Part shown: piece by piece, positions 9,931 through 20,402 of the stretch
Layout of the letters: each line of letters starts with the position of its first letter
Position numbering within the stretch: position 1 is the stretch's first letter
Source: Odiellus spinosus
Taxonomy: Eukaryota > Arthropoda > Arachnida > Opiliones > Phalangiidae
Reading direction: 5' to 3'
Assembly: GCA_963920705.1 (NCBI GenBank)
Contig: OY987227.1
Location: 3,636,143-3,700,142, forward strand
DNA: 64,000 nucleotides
Notes under the pieces: generated by a model
What the model saw: the letters and a program-made list of their open reading frames with translations, nothing else
What the model was told of the DNA's origin: nothing
The model's database searches: none
Translations under genes and position numbers: made by a program

Positions 9931-9986
9931 CCGGCACACTTTTAGCCTCGGCTCCATTTTACGGCGAACAACCAACCAAGATCGTC

Positions 9987-10604
9987 ATGATTCCGTTTTA
10001 TCACCGGTTTAACGCCATCTTGGTGGGACACTCTCAATCAGGGAAGACTCAACTAGTTTTAAAACTACTCGAACACAGGTCCGTAATGTTCTCACCGTCA
10101 TTCAGCGCGATTCACTGGTATTACGGCGAATGGCAACCCTATTTCAACACTTTAAAAGAAACAATCACTTTCAAGTCGGGATTACCCGACCTAACCGAAT
10201 ACAATGGTAGCAAACCGTGTCTTTTAATCATTGATGACCTAATGTCTGAAAATAAGGGACAAATCGGAGCGCTGTTTACGAAAGGAACGCATCATAGGAA
10301 CCTAAGCGTGATCTTCATTAGTCAAAACTTATTCCATCAGTCGAAGGACTCACGGGACATATCTCTGAATGCTCACTACATCATCTTAATGAAATCGCCT
10401 CGAGACAAACAACAACTGGCCACGATAGCTCGCCAAATGTTCCCGGATAACTGGCGGTTCGTAGTCGACGCGTACCGAGACGCTACGGGTCACGCCTTCG
10501 GCTACCTTTTAATGGATATGAAACAACAGTGTCCAGAAAACCAAAGGGTTAGAACCTTGATTTTCCCGGGGGACTCGTGCGTCGTGTACGTCCCGAAGGT
10601 ATAA
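9987..10604 (+). CDS. A32/FtsK-like DNA-packaging ATPase
   Basis: A 205-residue protein from the first ATG of the frame. The frame is open further upstream, but only with non-ATG codons and across the TATA box. P-loop GHSQSGKT lies at residues 14-21. Walker B LLIIDD ends in the acidic pair 83-84. A sensor-type stretch SVIFISQN (107-114) follows after a conserved THHRNLS. This is the genome-packaging ATPase of the FtsK/HerA superfamily that Polintons and adintoviruses share with large dsDNA viruses; it powers DNA entry into the capsid. The reading frame is intact at normal length. Its stop codon lies inside the TATA box of the next gene. Confidence 0.9.
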   Translation: MIPFYHRFNAILVGHSQSGKTQLVLKLLEHRSVMFSPSFSAIHWYYGEWQPYFNTLKETITFKSGLPDLTEYNGSKPCLLIIDDLMSENKGQIGALFTKGTHHRNLSVIFISQNLFHQSKDSRDISLNAHYIILMKSPRDKQQLATIARQMFPDNWRFVVDAYRDATGHAFGYLLMDMKQQCPENQRVRTLIFPGDSCVVYVPKV

Positions 10605-10606
10605 AA
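10600..10606 (+). promoter_or_regulatory. TATA box for the next gene
   Basis: TATAAAA overlapping the ATPase stop codon, about 45 nt before ATG 10651. It is followed by a long G run (10608-10620). Confidence 0.55.
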
Positions 10607-10650
10607 CGGGGGGGGGGGGGTAAGCTGTCCGCTACCATCAATAGTGAAGC

Positions 10651-10986
10651 ATGCCTTACTCGGTAAACTCGCAAAGAGATTTGCTCTCTGTCCTGGCCCA
10701 TTCGAGACGCGCTCAACGTAGGACTTTATTGAAAAACGCCAAGAAATCGCTAATCGACGCTATAGCCGAGTGTGTTCATAATACCTTGTACGGTAACGTA
10801 ACATTAAACCAGGCCCAAGTAAAGAAATTGGCTAGACATTCGACAAAATTAAGAAAGATTGCTAACAAGAAACTAGCGTGGAAAGTTAAACGTGACATAC
10901 TAGTTCAAGAAGGCGGAGGTTTTTTCTCGCTTCTCTTCCCTATCGTCTCGTCCCTGATCGGCGCCATCGCCGGAAACCAGTCTTAA
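10651..10986 (+). CDS. small basic core-like protein with hydrophobic C-terminus
   Basis: 111 residues, rich in Lys/Arg over residues 17-90 (for example KKLARHSTKLRKIANKK). It ends in a glycine-flanked hydrophobic tail, GGGFFSLLFPIVSSLIGAIAG. A short basic protein of this plan follows the ATPase in many Polintons and has been compared with adenovirus core protein X. Presumed role: DNA condensation or membrane interaction in the particle. The frame is intact. Assignment rests on composition and gene order. Confidence 0.65.
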   Translation: MPYSVNSQRDLLSVLAHSRRAQRRTLLKNAKKSLIDAIAECVHNTLYGNVTLNQAQVKKLARHSTKLRKIANKKLAWKVKRDILVQEGGGFFSLLFPIVSSLIGAIAGNQS

Positions 10987-10988
10987 TC

Positions 10989-11684
10989 ATGCAGTACGCT
11001 CAGAAAATGTTACTCGTGCCAAACTCGGCTCTCAAAGACGATCCTTTCCCGCACCAACAAAAACAAGTCGTAACGGCGCTAGACGGCGAAATGCACTCCA
11101 TTTTGGATAGAAAGGATTTGGACGATAGTTCGAAATGGCGTTTGTACGAGCAGGCGCTGCAAAGACATACCAACTTGCATAATATCGCTAAACAACCGAA
11201 ACAAATATTGATAGAGGACGTCCCTAGTAAGGGTTTGAATTTAGCTTGGCTGGACGACATTCCTCTTAGATATATATCTAGTGTTCAGAAGCTCGTGGAT
11301 CAGATCGATGATATTCCCCACAAGATTAGGTGGTCGGAGACGGATGAAGTGATTGTAAACAACGCGGTAATACCGGGTTCTAACATTAGGGATATTGCCC
11401 TGGAATTTGTCAGACCAACGTATGGCACGAAACCCCGTGGTTATTACGCGTTCACCAACTTACTAGCTAACATCATTCCTCAGCCACCAAAACCCCTCCA
11501 TAAAATAGCCCTATCAGGTGTGAAAAAATTGACACAGTCACCCCTATCAGGCGTGAAAAAAAGGACCCAGTCCCCCCTATCTGATGTGAAAAAAAGCCCA
11601 CCGTCACCCATATCCAGCGTGAACAAAAGGACGCCGTCCCCCAAGATCAAATGGGCGCCGTACAGGACAACTCCGACGTCCTAA
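10989..11684 (+). CDS. conserved Polinton protein of unknown function
   Basis: 231 residues starting 2 nt after the previous stop. The N-terminal half is mostly helical and includes ALDGEMHSILDRKDLDD and KWRLYEQALQRH, a pattern seen in the protein at this place in Polintons. A middle segment contains RPTYGTKPRGYYAFTNLL. The last 50 residues are a repeated linker with four versions of LSGVKK-TQSP, i.e. low-complexity Ser/Pro/Lys. It overlaps the integrase start by 34 nt. It may be a virion or DNA-binding protein; function unknown. Confidence 0.6.
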   Translation: MQYAQKMLLVPNSALKDDPFPHQQKQVVTALDGEMHSILDRKDLDDSSKWRLYEQALQRHTNLHNIAKQPKQILIEDVPSKGLNLAWLDDIPLRYISSVQKLVDQIDDIPHKIRWSETDEVIVNNAVIPGSNIRDIALEFVRPTYGTKPRGYYAFTNLLANIIPQPPKPLHKIALSGVKKLTQSPLSGVKKRTQSPLSDVKKSPPSPISSVNKRTPSPKIKWAPYRTTPTS

Positions 11685-12770
11685 GAGATATTTACTTTAC
11701 CCCCGACCACGAAGGTAGTTTTGGGGGTGTAGAAAAACTGCATTCAGCCGCAAAATCGTTTTGAATTACGAGACAAGAAGTGAAAAATTGGCTCAGGGGA
11801 GAAGAGGCGTATACCCTGCACAAGAGAGCTTTTAAAAAGTTTAAGCGAAACAAGGTGTTGGTGAATAATATAGGCGATCAATACCAAGGCGACCTTAATG
11901 ATATGCGGTCATTGTCCAAACTTAATGACGGCTACAACTACATTTTGACAGTAATCGATTGTTTTAGTCGAAAAGCCTGGGGTGTGCCCCTGAAAACTAA
12001 ATCCGGTACAGCGATAGTTGAGGCATTCAAGAAAGTATTTAACGACAAAGTTCCCTTAAAGTTACAAACTGACAAGGGGACTGAATTTAAGAACAAACCT
12101 ATTTCAAGCCTATTTAAAAGAAAAGGGTGTAAAGTTTTTCACAAGCGAAAACGATGATATTAAAGCGTGTATGGTCGAACGATTAAACCAAACCCTGAAG
12201 GCTCGGATGTATCGATATTTTACTAAAAACAACACCAAGAGATACATTGACGTTTTAGATGATCTTGTTAAGGCTTACAATAGCTCGAGACACTTGACCA
12301 TCAAAATGGCCCCCGATGAGGTTTCAGAAAAGAACATCCTTAAAGTTCTATATAATATATATGGGAAATACTACAACGAGAAAAAACTTTGGAAAGAAGG
12401 TCAGAAAGATAAACCAAAGGGGCTGAGAGTGGGGGATTACGTTCGTGTTAGCCGAAACAAGATGATTTTTGAAAAAGGGTGTGACGAAAATTGGACCTTG
12501 GAGATTTTTAAAATTACCGGGTTAGTAGAAAGATATCCACCAGTATACAGGCTAGAAGATTTAGCGGGAGAACCTATAAAAGGAGTGTTCTATACTCAAG
12601 AGCTTCAGTCAGTCGACAGACCCACGACTTATAAGATAGAAAAGGTTTTACGAAGGCGTACGAACAAAGGACAGAAAGAGTTGTTCGTAAAGTGGTTAGG
12701 TTACCCCGAATCAATGTCCAGTTGGATTCACGCTCAAGATGCAGTCTCCCTTTTACCTAACGCTTCCTAG
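11651..12770 (+). pseudogene. Polinton retroviral-type integrase with chromodomain, interrupted
   Basis: ATG 11651 opens an N-terminal domain typical of Polinton integrases. An in-frame TGA at 11762-11764 breaks it, and the frame then continues through the catalytic core: Asp in YQGDLNDM, Asp in QTDKGTEF. A one-base frameshift near 12136-12141, in a T run, moves the rest into another frame (12171-12770). That part holds VERLNQTLKARM with the catalytic Glu, an SH3-like region GLRVGDYVRVSRNK and a C-terminal chromodomain (YKIEKVLRRR...LFVKWLGYP...SSW, about 12630-12740). The enzyme inserts the element and its chromodomain would read histone methylation. Two disabling changes make it non-functional as read. 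Confidence 0.85.
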
Positions 12771-13611
12771 TAATGCTAGTATGAAAATTTACTCTGATAA
12801 CACTACCGCCCGTTACTCTACCAAACTATCAAAAGCCATACAACTGGAGGGGGATGAATGGGAGGTGGCCTTAGTTGAGATTATATACCCCTTGTCCTTT
12901 CACAATATTAAGAAAGGCGAAGGTCACGTACAGCTAATGGTGACTGAGCCCGGTCCTCCTGCCGGTCAACCAAAAACCAGAACTATCGTAAGAAACGGCG
13001 GTGCCGTCACGTATGTAGAGACCCCACCCAAACACCCCATAGTAGGCCACACTTTTACGATCCCCGGGGGTTATTACTCGAGTTTGCCCGTATTAATTAA
13101 ACAACTATACAAGGGTTTTGAAACGTGGAAATACGGTAGTCGGTTTACTTTTCTCGATGATCCTCTTTCTAATCACACGGGCATATTTATCAGAAATATT
13201 TCCGAACTAGCCTTTCCTCCAGTTCTTACCCGTGTCCTAGGGTTCAAGGATGAGTTTAAAACCTTTAGTTGCCCGCCTGATAAGGCTGAGTTAAATTTCA
13301 GAAGCGACGTCCCTGCTAGGTTAAACTACTTTGTTCCCGATCAGCTGTTTGTCTACTCTGATATCGTCAGCAATGAGTTGGTCGGTGATACGGTAGCCCA
13401 CTTGCTCCGGATCGTTAGTGTCGAGGATAGACCCCATGGTTCGGTAATCACGAAAACATTCGATTCGCCTCATTATGTTAAAGTTGCTAAACGCTATTTC
13501 GATACGTTGGAAATGGATATAAGGACCGGTTTGGGTCTAGTTGCACCATTCGAGTTCGGACAGAGCTCGTGTAAACTACACTTTAGACCATGCCGAAACC
13601 ACACGTCTTAG
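12739..13611 (+). CDS. penton-like minor capsid protein
   Basis: 290 residues from ATG 12739, overlapping the integrase end by 32 nt. It opens with the family signature FYLTLPSNASM, then WEVALVEIIYP. This is the N-terminal strand region of the single jelly-roll minor capsid protein of Polintons and adintoviruses, which forms the five-fold vertices. A conserved segment GHTFTIPGGYYSSLPVLIKQL lies at about residues 101-121. Frame intact and length normal. Starting at the later Met (12781) would remove the conserved signature, so 12739 is preferred. Confidence 0.8.
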   Translation: MQSPFYLTLPSNASMKIYSDNTTARYSTKLSKAIQLEGDEWEVALVEIIYPLSFHNIKKGEGHVQLMVTEPGPPAGQPKTRTIVRNGGAVTYVETPPKHPIVGHTFTIPGGYYSSLPVLIKQLYKGFETWKYGSRFTFLDDPLSNHTGIFIRNISELAFPPVLTRVLGFKDEFKTFSCPPDKAELNFRSDVPARLNYFVPDQLFVYSDIVSNELVGDTVAHLLRIVSVEDRPHGSVITKTFDSPHYVKVAKRYFDTLEMDIRTGLGLVAPFEFGQSSCKLHFRPCRNHTS

Positions 13612-14024
13612 AATCTCGCACTTGCGCATATCGGGAATACTATCTCGACCAGGCTGGCGGTGGGGTTTCTAGAGTCTTTGTAGGCACGCCTAATCAGAAA
13701 GGCCACGGTATCGGTAGCATGCTTAAGGGCTTGTTCCGTTGGGCCAAGCCTTTACTAATTAGGGGGGCGAAACATTTGGGTGTCAAGGCTGCTACAACTG
13801 GATATAAAATTCTTGGTGACGTAGCTGAGGGTCAAAATGTACAAACAGCCGCTAAACGCCGGTTTGTCGAAACAATGGATGAAATTGTCAACCCCCAGGA
13901 GGGATCGGGGGCTATAAAGAGACGCAAATTGAAACGTCTGTCAGTCACGAAGAGACAGCCGAAGAAGACACCGCGAGATATTTTCTCAACCGTGAAAAAT
14001 AATGTTGTCCGTCGAAGCTCTTAA
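13590..14024 (+). CDS. pVI-like minor virion protein
   Basis: 144 residues, overlapping penton by 22 nt and capsid by 23 nt. Residues about 37-80 hold GHGIGSMLKGLFRWAKPLL followed by RGAKHLGVKAATTGYKILGDV. This is an amphipathic helix and glycine-rich pattern like that of adenovirus pVI and its Polinton/adintovirus counterpart, which is cleaved by the viral protease and perturbs membranes at entry. The C-terminus is strongly basic (KRRKLKRL). Identification is by position and pattern. Confidence 0.7.
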   Translation: MPKPHVLESRTCAYREYYLDQAGGGVSRVFVGTPNQKGHGIGSMLKGLFRWAKPLLIRGAKHLGVKAATTGYKILGDVAEGQNVQTAAKRRFVETMDEIVNPQEGSGAIKRRKLKRLSVTKRQPKKTPRDIFSTVKNNVVRRSS

Positions 14025-15296
14025 GAGCGAACTAGATATTTTCGCCCCAACACCCACCCAAACCAGTATCGAACATTCGCAATGTACTTGGTACAAACCT
14101 TTATCGGCTCTCAACGATAGCTCAACGGTGGAATATCATATTCCCGGTAATGGCGACTACTATGTTGATTTGGCCCATACTATGCATTATACCCGTCTCA
14201 GCGTTACCAAGGATGATGGGGGAATACCCGACGACGCCGTAATAGGTCTCGTAAACAACGCCGCTCACGCGTTGTGGAGAACTTGTGAAATATATTTCGG
14301 GTCAACTTTGGTGACACCCGCCGCCAACAATTACTCTTATCGTGCCTACATTGAATCACTCTTAAACTACGGACCGACCGCTAAAACTTCCCATCTCACT
14401 GCCGCCGGATGGGTCAAAGACGAGGGGGGGGGGAAATGGATGACCTGGGCAACAACGCCGGCTTTCTCGTAAGAAAAAAGGCCGTTGAAAAATCTGTTGA
14501 CATTCAATTTTACTGTCCAGTATTTTGCGACGTTTTCAACATTCCCGAATATCTGTTGAACGGTATTGATGTTAAAGTATCCTTTGCGAGAAACAAGGAC
14601 GCATTTGTCCTGATGCTCAAAGAAACCACCACGCTAAAAGACTGTAAAATTAATCACAAAGAAGACGGTTTGAACGTTCGTAAAGTCAAACTTAGCCCTA
14701 AAATACTGTTAGCTCACGAAGCCGCTCTCGCTCAGAGCGCGGCTCAGTATAATTTCACCCGTACGGAGATTAAAACGAAAACCCTAGCGGCGCTCACTCA
14801 AAGTCAGAGTTTCGACAATATATATTTGGGCGCTTTACCCACGAGGGTCATAATTGGTTTGGTCTCCAACAAAGCGTTCAAAGGTAGTTACGCCGACAAC
14901 CCATTCAACTTTAAACACTACGACTTAAATCATTTGGCCTTGTACGTTGATAACGACCAGGTTTCTTCGAAAGCCTTGTCCCCAAATTTTACTAAAAAGT
15001 TGTTTATGAGAGAGTATTATACGATCTTTTCGGGCTGCAGAATACATTACGGTGACGACGGTAACGACATTACACCGTTCGAGTACGCCAATGGATCTAC
15101 TTTTTACGCGTTCGATTTGACTCCGGATATTTCTGCAAATAACAGTAATCATTGGAATCCTGTGGGGCAAGGGCAGTTACGTTTGGACTTGAGATTCGCC
15201 ACAGTCTTACCCGACGCTGTGGTGTGCGTGGTCTACTCGGAATTTCAAAGTCTGATTCAGATTGATAAAAATAGGAACGTCATTGTCGATTATTAA
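14002..15296 (+). CDS. hexon-like major capsid protein, frameshifted at a G run
   Basis: A double jelly-roll capsid protein encoded in two overlapping frames: 14002-14472 (starting at ATG 14002) and the frame that runs to the stop at 15294-15296. The switch is at a run of ten G (14424-14433), after which the second frame carries the family sequence. Combined length, about 430 residues, is normal for adintovirus/Polinton hexons. N-terminal landmark: SQCTWYKPLSALNDSS. C-terminal landmark: HWNPVGQGQLRLDLRFA. A homopolymer frameshift may be genuine decay, slippage or a sequencing error. The stop codon shares a base with the protease ATG. Confidence 0.85.
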
Positions 15297-15638
15297 TGGC
15301 CGGAACAAGCACTACGCATTTGGTTTACGCTTTATCAAACGCCTTGCTTCTCTGGCGTTTACCCGTCAGATAGGCTACCCGCTAGAATAAGCAAATACCC
15401 CTCAGCCATGGTTATAAACTTTGACCGACAACATGACCGTGGATCACATTGGGTGTCAGTATTCATCGACGGTTTTCGTAATGGGTACTACTTTGACAGT
15501 TTTGGGTTACAACATAGAAGTCACCGAAAAAGTACCAAAACCTTCTTGAGAGGATTTTCTAAGGATCAGCATCTAAACGACACGAAGATTGCACGAAGAT
15601 TCATAAATCATATTCTACGGCTACGTACACGAGATTAA
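15296..15638 (+). pseudogene. adenain-type maturation protease, frameshifted and truncated
   Basis: ATG 15296 overlaps the capsid stop. The first frame fits the N-terminus, but a frameshift near 15335 moves the conserved part to another frame, where GVYPSDRLP and then KYPSAMVINFD are seen. Catalytic His is at 15447-15449 (GSHWVSVF) and Asp at 15495-15497 (YYFDSFG). The frame ends at 15636-15638 in unrelated sequence before the Cys-containing C-terminal part, so the nucleophile is missing. In adenoviruses and Polintons this cysteine protease matures virion proteins. This copy cannot be active. Confidence 0.8.
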
Positions 15639-15750
15639 ACCAAGTTTGGACAATATTTAAGAAATAATTGTATAGTTTGTAAAAATTGATCATTAAAATG
15701 TTTTTTCCTTTAACCACTGACTTTTTTATTAGTTGAAGCCTATACTTCTT
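15639..15750. other. AT-rich 3' end of virion gene block
   Basis: Short gap between the protease and the right inverted repeat. It contains AATAAT and ATTAAA words that could serve as polyadenylation signals. No ORF. Confidence 0.4.
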
Positions 15751-15922
15751 TAAGTCCCCCTATTCTAGATCGAGTGAAGCCATCTAAATCTACACGGTCG
15801 CGGGAAAAACGCGGCGCGCGCGAAATCGCGGACACCCGGCCGCGGAAGAGAGCGCGGGGGTGAGGGGGGAGAGACACCCCGCTGGTGGTAAGAGTCCATT
15901 CTGATTAATAAAAATATTGTAA
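15751..15922. repeat. right terminal inverted repeat of provirus
   Basis: Reverse complement of 7653-7834: TAAGTCCCCCTATTCTAGAT at the inner end and ATTAATAAAAATATTGTAA at the outer end. Small differences (an extra GACTCTTA-type insertion near 15890, loss of a CGCGGTTTCGC segment) show the two ends have diverged. Confidence 0.85.
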
Positions 15923-16102
15923 CAGAGAAGGGTGAGGCGTTTCACGCCACGCAGATGCGAATTTTACCCCCCTGCTTTCCCCTCCCTAGAGTGAGGCGTT
16001 TCACGCCACGCCGATGCGAATTTTACCCCCTGCTTTCCCCCCCTAGAGTGACGGGGGGTAAAATTCGCATCTGCGTGGCGTGAAACGCCTCACCCTTCTC
16101 TG
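15923..16102. repeat. GGCGTTTCACGCC array with inverted end
   Basis: Two direct units like those at 6327-6506, followed by one inverted copy ending CACCCTTCTCTG. This forms a 180-bp palindromic block that begins exactly at the provirus end. TCAT follows at 16103-16106, the same four bases that precede the left array. Confidence 0.8.
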
Positions 16103-17099
16103 TCATCGTAATCCGAACCGTCAGGAAAGGTTTGAGCTAATATTTTCTTGGGCTTAAAACATTCATTACTGCTTAAAATGTTTGGATCGATCATTATTTT
16201 TCATCCGATATTGTAAATGATTAGCTATTAGCTAATATCTAACGAAACATGGGGCTTCCATTGTCACACTACCCTCGTAAATCCGATAAACACGAAAAGA
16301 CTCACATAAATGGCGTGCGCGACTCTGAGGCGATGAAATTGAAATGGTGTTAAGTAACAAAAGTCATATAAATTCTAAAGTTTCAGCACGTGTTTAATTA
16401 AAATTAACCTCTATCTCTTAGCATATCATAGAGATGAAGAGTAATGTAGTTTCGCGTGTGGTGCAAACTTACATATATTCGAAGTATAATACCGTGACAT
16501 TTGGAAGATGAAATAACCACCCAGGGTGGGACTATATAGACCCTAATGTTAAAATTTTCCTCTATTGTCAGCTGATGTTACTCTTACGATACGCCAGGTG
16601 CTATAACTTGACCAATAACTCCGTTCAAGATCAATATCTTTAACAAACGTGTTTTAAAGGAAGTATCTGGGATCCCCTTTAAACTCGCCTTCTTTTCTAG
16701 CTTAGCAGACGACGTTGACCATAGCAAATTCTACAATCAAAGCAGGGAAGAGCATTTTAAATGGGTAACTTTCAGAGCAGATAGGGCCTATAAACAACTG
16801 TTATTTCTAAAATCTTGTTAAGAAATATAATCCATTAACCCTTCCGCGAGTGGAAACAATAATTCTCTAGCAATATTTTTATACGGGATAATAACAATTT
16901 TTTTACTCTACTTTTAGCATAACCAATGTCATAATTCAAGTGCTGTTAGCCGTTAGATTTAAAGGTTCTATGATAAATAGACACCTTTAAAATTAACGTT
17001 ATCCACTCTCGCCACGGGGAGGCCGCACTTGGAAAGAGCATGTGAAAATATTTTAAAACCACTTCCTACAATCACATGAGAAGTGGTTTCAAAATATTT

Positions 17100-17720
17100 T
17101 CTTTTTTTTTTATTATTATTAATTTTTGTATTATTGGTATTTTTTTGTATTATTGATATTTTTTGTATTATTGGTATCTTTTGTATTATTGGTATCTTTT
17201 GTATTATTGGTATTTGTTGTATTATTGGTATTTGTTGGTATTAATGTTTTGGTATATTGGTAATTTTTTGGTATTATTGGTATTTTTTGGTATTATTAGT
17301 ATTTTTTGCTAAATTTGGTATTTTTGTGGTATTATTGGTATTTTTTTGGTATTGGTATTTTTGATATTGTTATTATTTTGATATTATTTTAATTTTTGGT
17401 ATTATTGGAATTTTTTGGTAATGGTATTTTTTGTATTATTGGTAATTTTTGGAATTATTGGTAATTTTTGGAATTATTGGTAATTTTTGGAATTATTGGA
17501 AATTTTTGAAATTATCGGTAATTTTTGGAATTATTGGTATTTTTTGGTATTATTGGTATTCTTTTTTTTATATTGGTATTTTTTGGTATTATTGGTATTT
17601 TTTGATATTGGTATTTTTTGTATTATTGGTATTTTTTGTATTTTAGGATTTTTTTTTTTTTGGTATTTTTGGTTTTTTTTTGTATTTTTGGTATTTTTTT
17701 TGTATTTTTGGTATTTGATG
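17100..17720. repeat. TATTGGTATTTTTTG microsatellite, left arm
   Basis: Degenerate 15-18 bp repeats of TATTATTGGTATTTTTTG. The Phe/Ile/Tyr-rich open frames in it are not genes. Confidence 0.9.
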
Positions 17721-17739
17721 ATTAGGCGGCAACTTCGAA

Positions 17740-17890
17740 GGCGCTAACGAACAGGTCGAAGGGGCACATGGTCGGGTCGAAGGGGCACAAGGTCGGGTCG
17801 AAGGGGCACAAGGTCGGGTCGAAGGGGCACAAGGTCGGGTCGAAGGGGCACACGGTCGGGTCGAAGGGGCACACGGTCGGGTCGAAGAAA
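17740..17890. repeat. 21-bp minisatellite, left arm
   Basis: Seven copies of GGTCGGGTCGAAGGGGCACAA, the reverse complement of the family that fills 21640-22200 in the right arm. Confidence 0.9.
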
Positions 17891-17908
17891 CTCAGCGTCG
17901 GGCCGAAT

Positions 17909-18900
17909 GTTAATAGCTGGGGCAGCCGCACTTGATTCAGTCAGATCTCTACATTTTACCATTGCCCTTTAATCCCAATTAAAATTAATTTTTTCATAAT
18001 TTTTGATGTTAATAGCTGCGGCAGCCGCACTTGATTTAGTCAAAGTTCTACATTTTTACCATTGCCTTTTAAACCCAATTAAACTAAATTTTTTCATAAT
18101 TTTTTATGTTAATAGCTGGGGCAGCCGCACTTGATTCAGTCAGATCTCTACATTTTACCATTGCCCTTTAATCCCAATTAAAATTAATTTTTTCATAATT
18201 TTTGATGTTAATAGCTGCGGCAGCCGCACTTGATTTAGTCAAAGTTCTACATTTTTACCATTGCCTTTTAAACCCAATTAAACTAAATTTTTTCATAATT
18301 TTTTATGTTAATAGCTGGGGCAGCCGCACTTGATTCAGTCAAATCTCTACATTTTTACCAGTGCCCTTTAATCCCAATTAAAATTAATTTTTTCATAATT
18401 TTTGATGTTAATAGCTGGGGCAGCCTCACTTGATTCAGTCAGATCTCTACATTTTTACCGTTGCCCTTTAAGCCCAATTAAAATTAATTTTTTCATAATT
18501 TTTTATGTTAATAGCTGGGGCAGCCGCACTTGATTCAGTCAGATCTCTACATTTTTACCATTGCCCTTTAAACCCAATTAAACTAAATTTTTCATAATTT
18601 CACTTGATTATGCCCTTTAAACCCAATTAAAATATATTTTTTCATAATTTTTGATGTTAATAGCTGGGGCAGCCGCACTTGATTCAGTCAGATCTCTACA
18701 TTTTTACCATTGCCCTTTAAACCCAATTAAAATAATTTTTTTCATAATTTTTGATGTTAATAGCTGCGGCAGCCGCACTTGATTCAGTCAGATCTCTACA
18801 TTTTTACCATTGCCCTTTAAACCCAATTAAACTAAATTTTTCATAATTTTTTATGTTAATAGCTGGGGCAGCCTCACTTGATTCAGTCAGATCTCTACAT
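17909..18900. repeat. 100-bp tandem repeat, about ten copies
   Basis: Units start TTAATAGCTGGGGCAGCCGC and continue through CTTGATTCAGTCAGATCTCT to a poly-T/CATAATTTTT end. Starts fall near 17909, 18009, 18109, 18208, 18308, 18409, 18509, 18657, 18757 and 18857. The two spacings larger than 100 bp include a partial unit. Confidence 0.9.
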
Positions 18901-20380
18901 CCAAGTCTGAAAAATATCCGGGAGTATTAGAAAATAAACCTGAAAGGTAAGCCACTTTCAAAAAACCAAATCCCATAGAATAACATTACGAATTTGGCCA
19001 TGCGCGAAACCAAAAAAAGGGTCAACTTCAGAATTAATTTTAAAATACTTAGACTTAATATTTTTAAATGAAACTTGGAAAAGGCGCACATTCGAACCTT
19101 GCTCTAACCGTAACAAATAATTCCTCTTTTAGTTCTGCGATGCAAGGGACATGTCCTCGAAAGAGTCGATTTTAATGTTATTTCAATGGGGAAATGGAGC
19201 GTTCTGATTGGCTAAAGGTCCAATTTTTTAAGGAAATCAAAATTGCATTACAGATGATGATCAGCCCATAACCGGGTTCTCCGAATAATCTATTAGACAA
19301 CAATTGTAAGAACTGTACCACAGTATCATGGCTTGCTAAACTAAGAATTGAAAAACTATAATAAAAATTAGACTTCTAAACTGACTTATAAAAACTATAC
19401 TAATTAACGTTCTCTGAGGTAAAATATATATAAAATGATTAAAGTTTTCCCTGTCACGCTCAAACATTTTTGTTTAAGATAAAAAAATTGTAACCTTATA
19501 AAGAAAAAAAAGCAGTAAACGTGTCTTTAGAGCAACGCTCGTGACAGATGACTTCTTTTAGAGAGAATCAACACTAAAAAAATAACAAAGTCATTCTATA
19601 TTTTTTTAATAAGAAACGAAAATATGCAACTGACAATTGTGACAGCGTTAAGGGAGACACGATCGTTGCTTTACTCCGAAGCTTATTCAATTTAATCCCC
19701 AAAGCAAAATTGTTAAACACTGAAATTAAACGTAACTAATAGCAAGAATAGCTTTAACATTCTCGCTAATAGTGGTATCCGATTTGGTAAGGATTGGAAT
19801 TGAACCTTGCCAATTCAGCCCTCGCTAAATAATGATGGTAAGGGACTAATTAGGACTTGAGTAGTTCAGAAATAAATGCTTAAAAAAATCTAAGACTGGC
19901 GCAGTTGTTTTCAAACTTATTTCGTCTACCACCCACTTTGGAAATAAGTTTCTAGAGTCCCAAAATTTTTTAACTTACTTTCTTCAACCAACCTTGCGTT
20001 CTCAACTCTGAAATAAATTACCCAACTAATTTTTAATAGAATAAAAAAAAAAAAAAACCTAATATTTTATGAAATAAATTAACTCGTTTCTGAAATTGAT
20101 TGGCGAACTCAATTCTGAAATATATTCTTGAACTCATTTCTGAAATAAATCCGCAAATTCAATCCTGAAATAAAATAGTAAAAATCAATTCTGAAATAAA
20201 TTAGTAAAATCAATTCTGAAATGAATTCCCTAATTCAATTTATGTTAGGAACTCTATGGTTTAATTTCAAATACAATATTCTAGCATTTGTATTGTATGG
20301 CAAGTTTATTTTATAAGAAAGTAAGTGACTTTTTTTTTTTTTTTTTGGCAGATGGAGTATGGTTTAATAGTTACCGCTTA
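18901..20380. other. non-coding centre of the foldback element
   Basis: AT-rich with no convincing ORF. 20080-20240 holds degenerate repeats of TCTGAAATAAATT. A T run is at 20329-20346. Confidence 0.6.
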
Positions 20381-20402
20381 CGTCTTCGATCCGGCCTCTA
20401 GG

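Larger units (their letters stand above)
7653..15922 (+). mobile_element. Polinton/Maverick (adintovirus-like) provirus, degraded, lacking PolB
   Basis: An 8.27 kb unit bounded by inverted repeats (7653-7834 and 15751-15922). The plus strand from 9987 to 15638 encodes, in order, an A32/FtsK-type packaging ATPase, a small core-like protein, a conserved Polinton protein, a retroviral-type integrase with chromodomain, a penton-like protein, a pVI-like protein, a hexon-like major capsid protein and an adenain-type protease. That set defines Polintons and the proposed adintoviruses. The protein-primed DNA polymerase B expected in this group is absent, and typical elements are 12-20 kb, so this copy appears internally deleted. 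Integrase, capsid and protease carry disabling changes. The minus strand of the left arm holds the accessory ORFs. It is an old, probably inactive integrated copy. Confidence 0.9.

Noticed and set aside
9912-9986. Longer N-terminus of the packaging ATPase
   Set aside because: The upstream extension starts at a TTG codon and covers the TATA box; the first ATG (9987) sits just before the P-loop domain.
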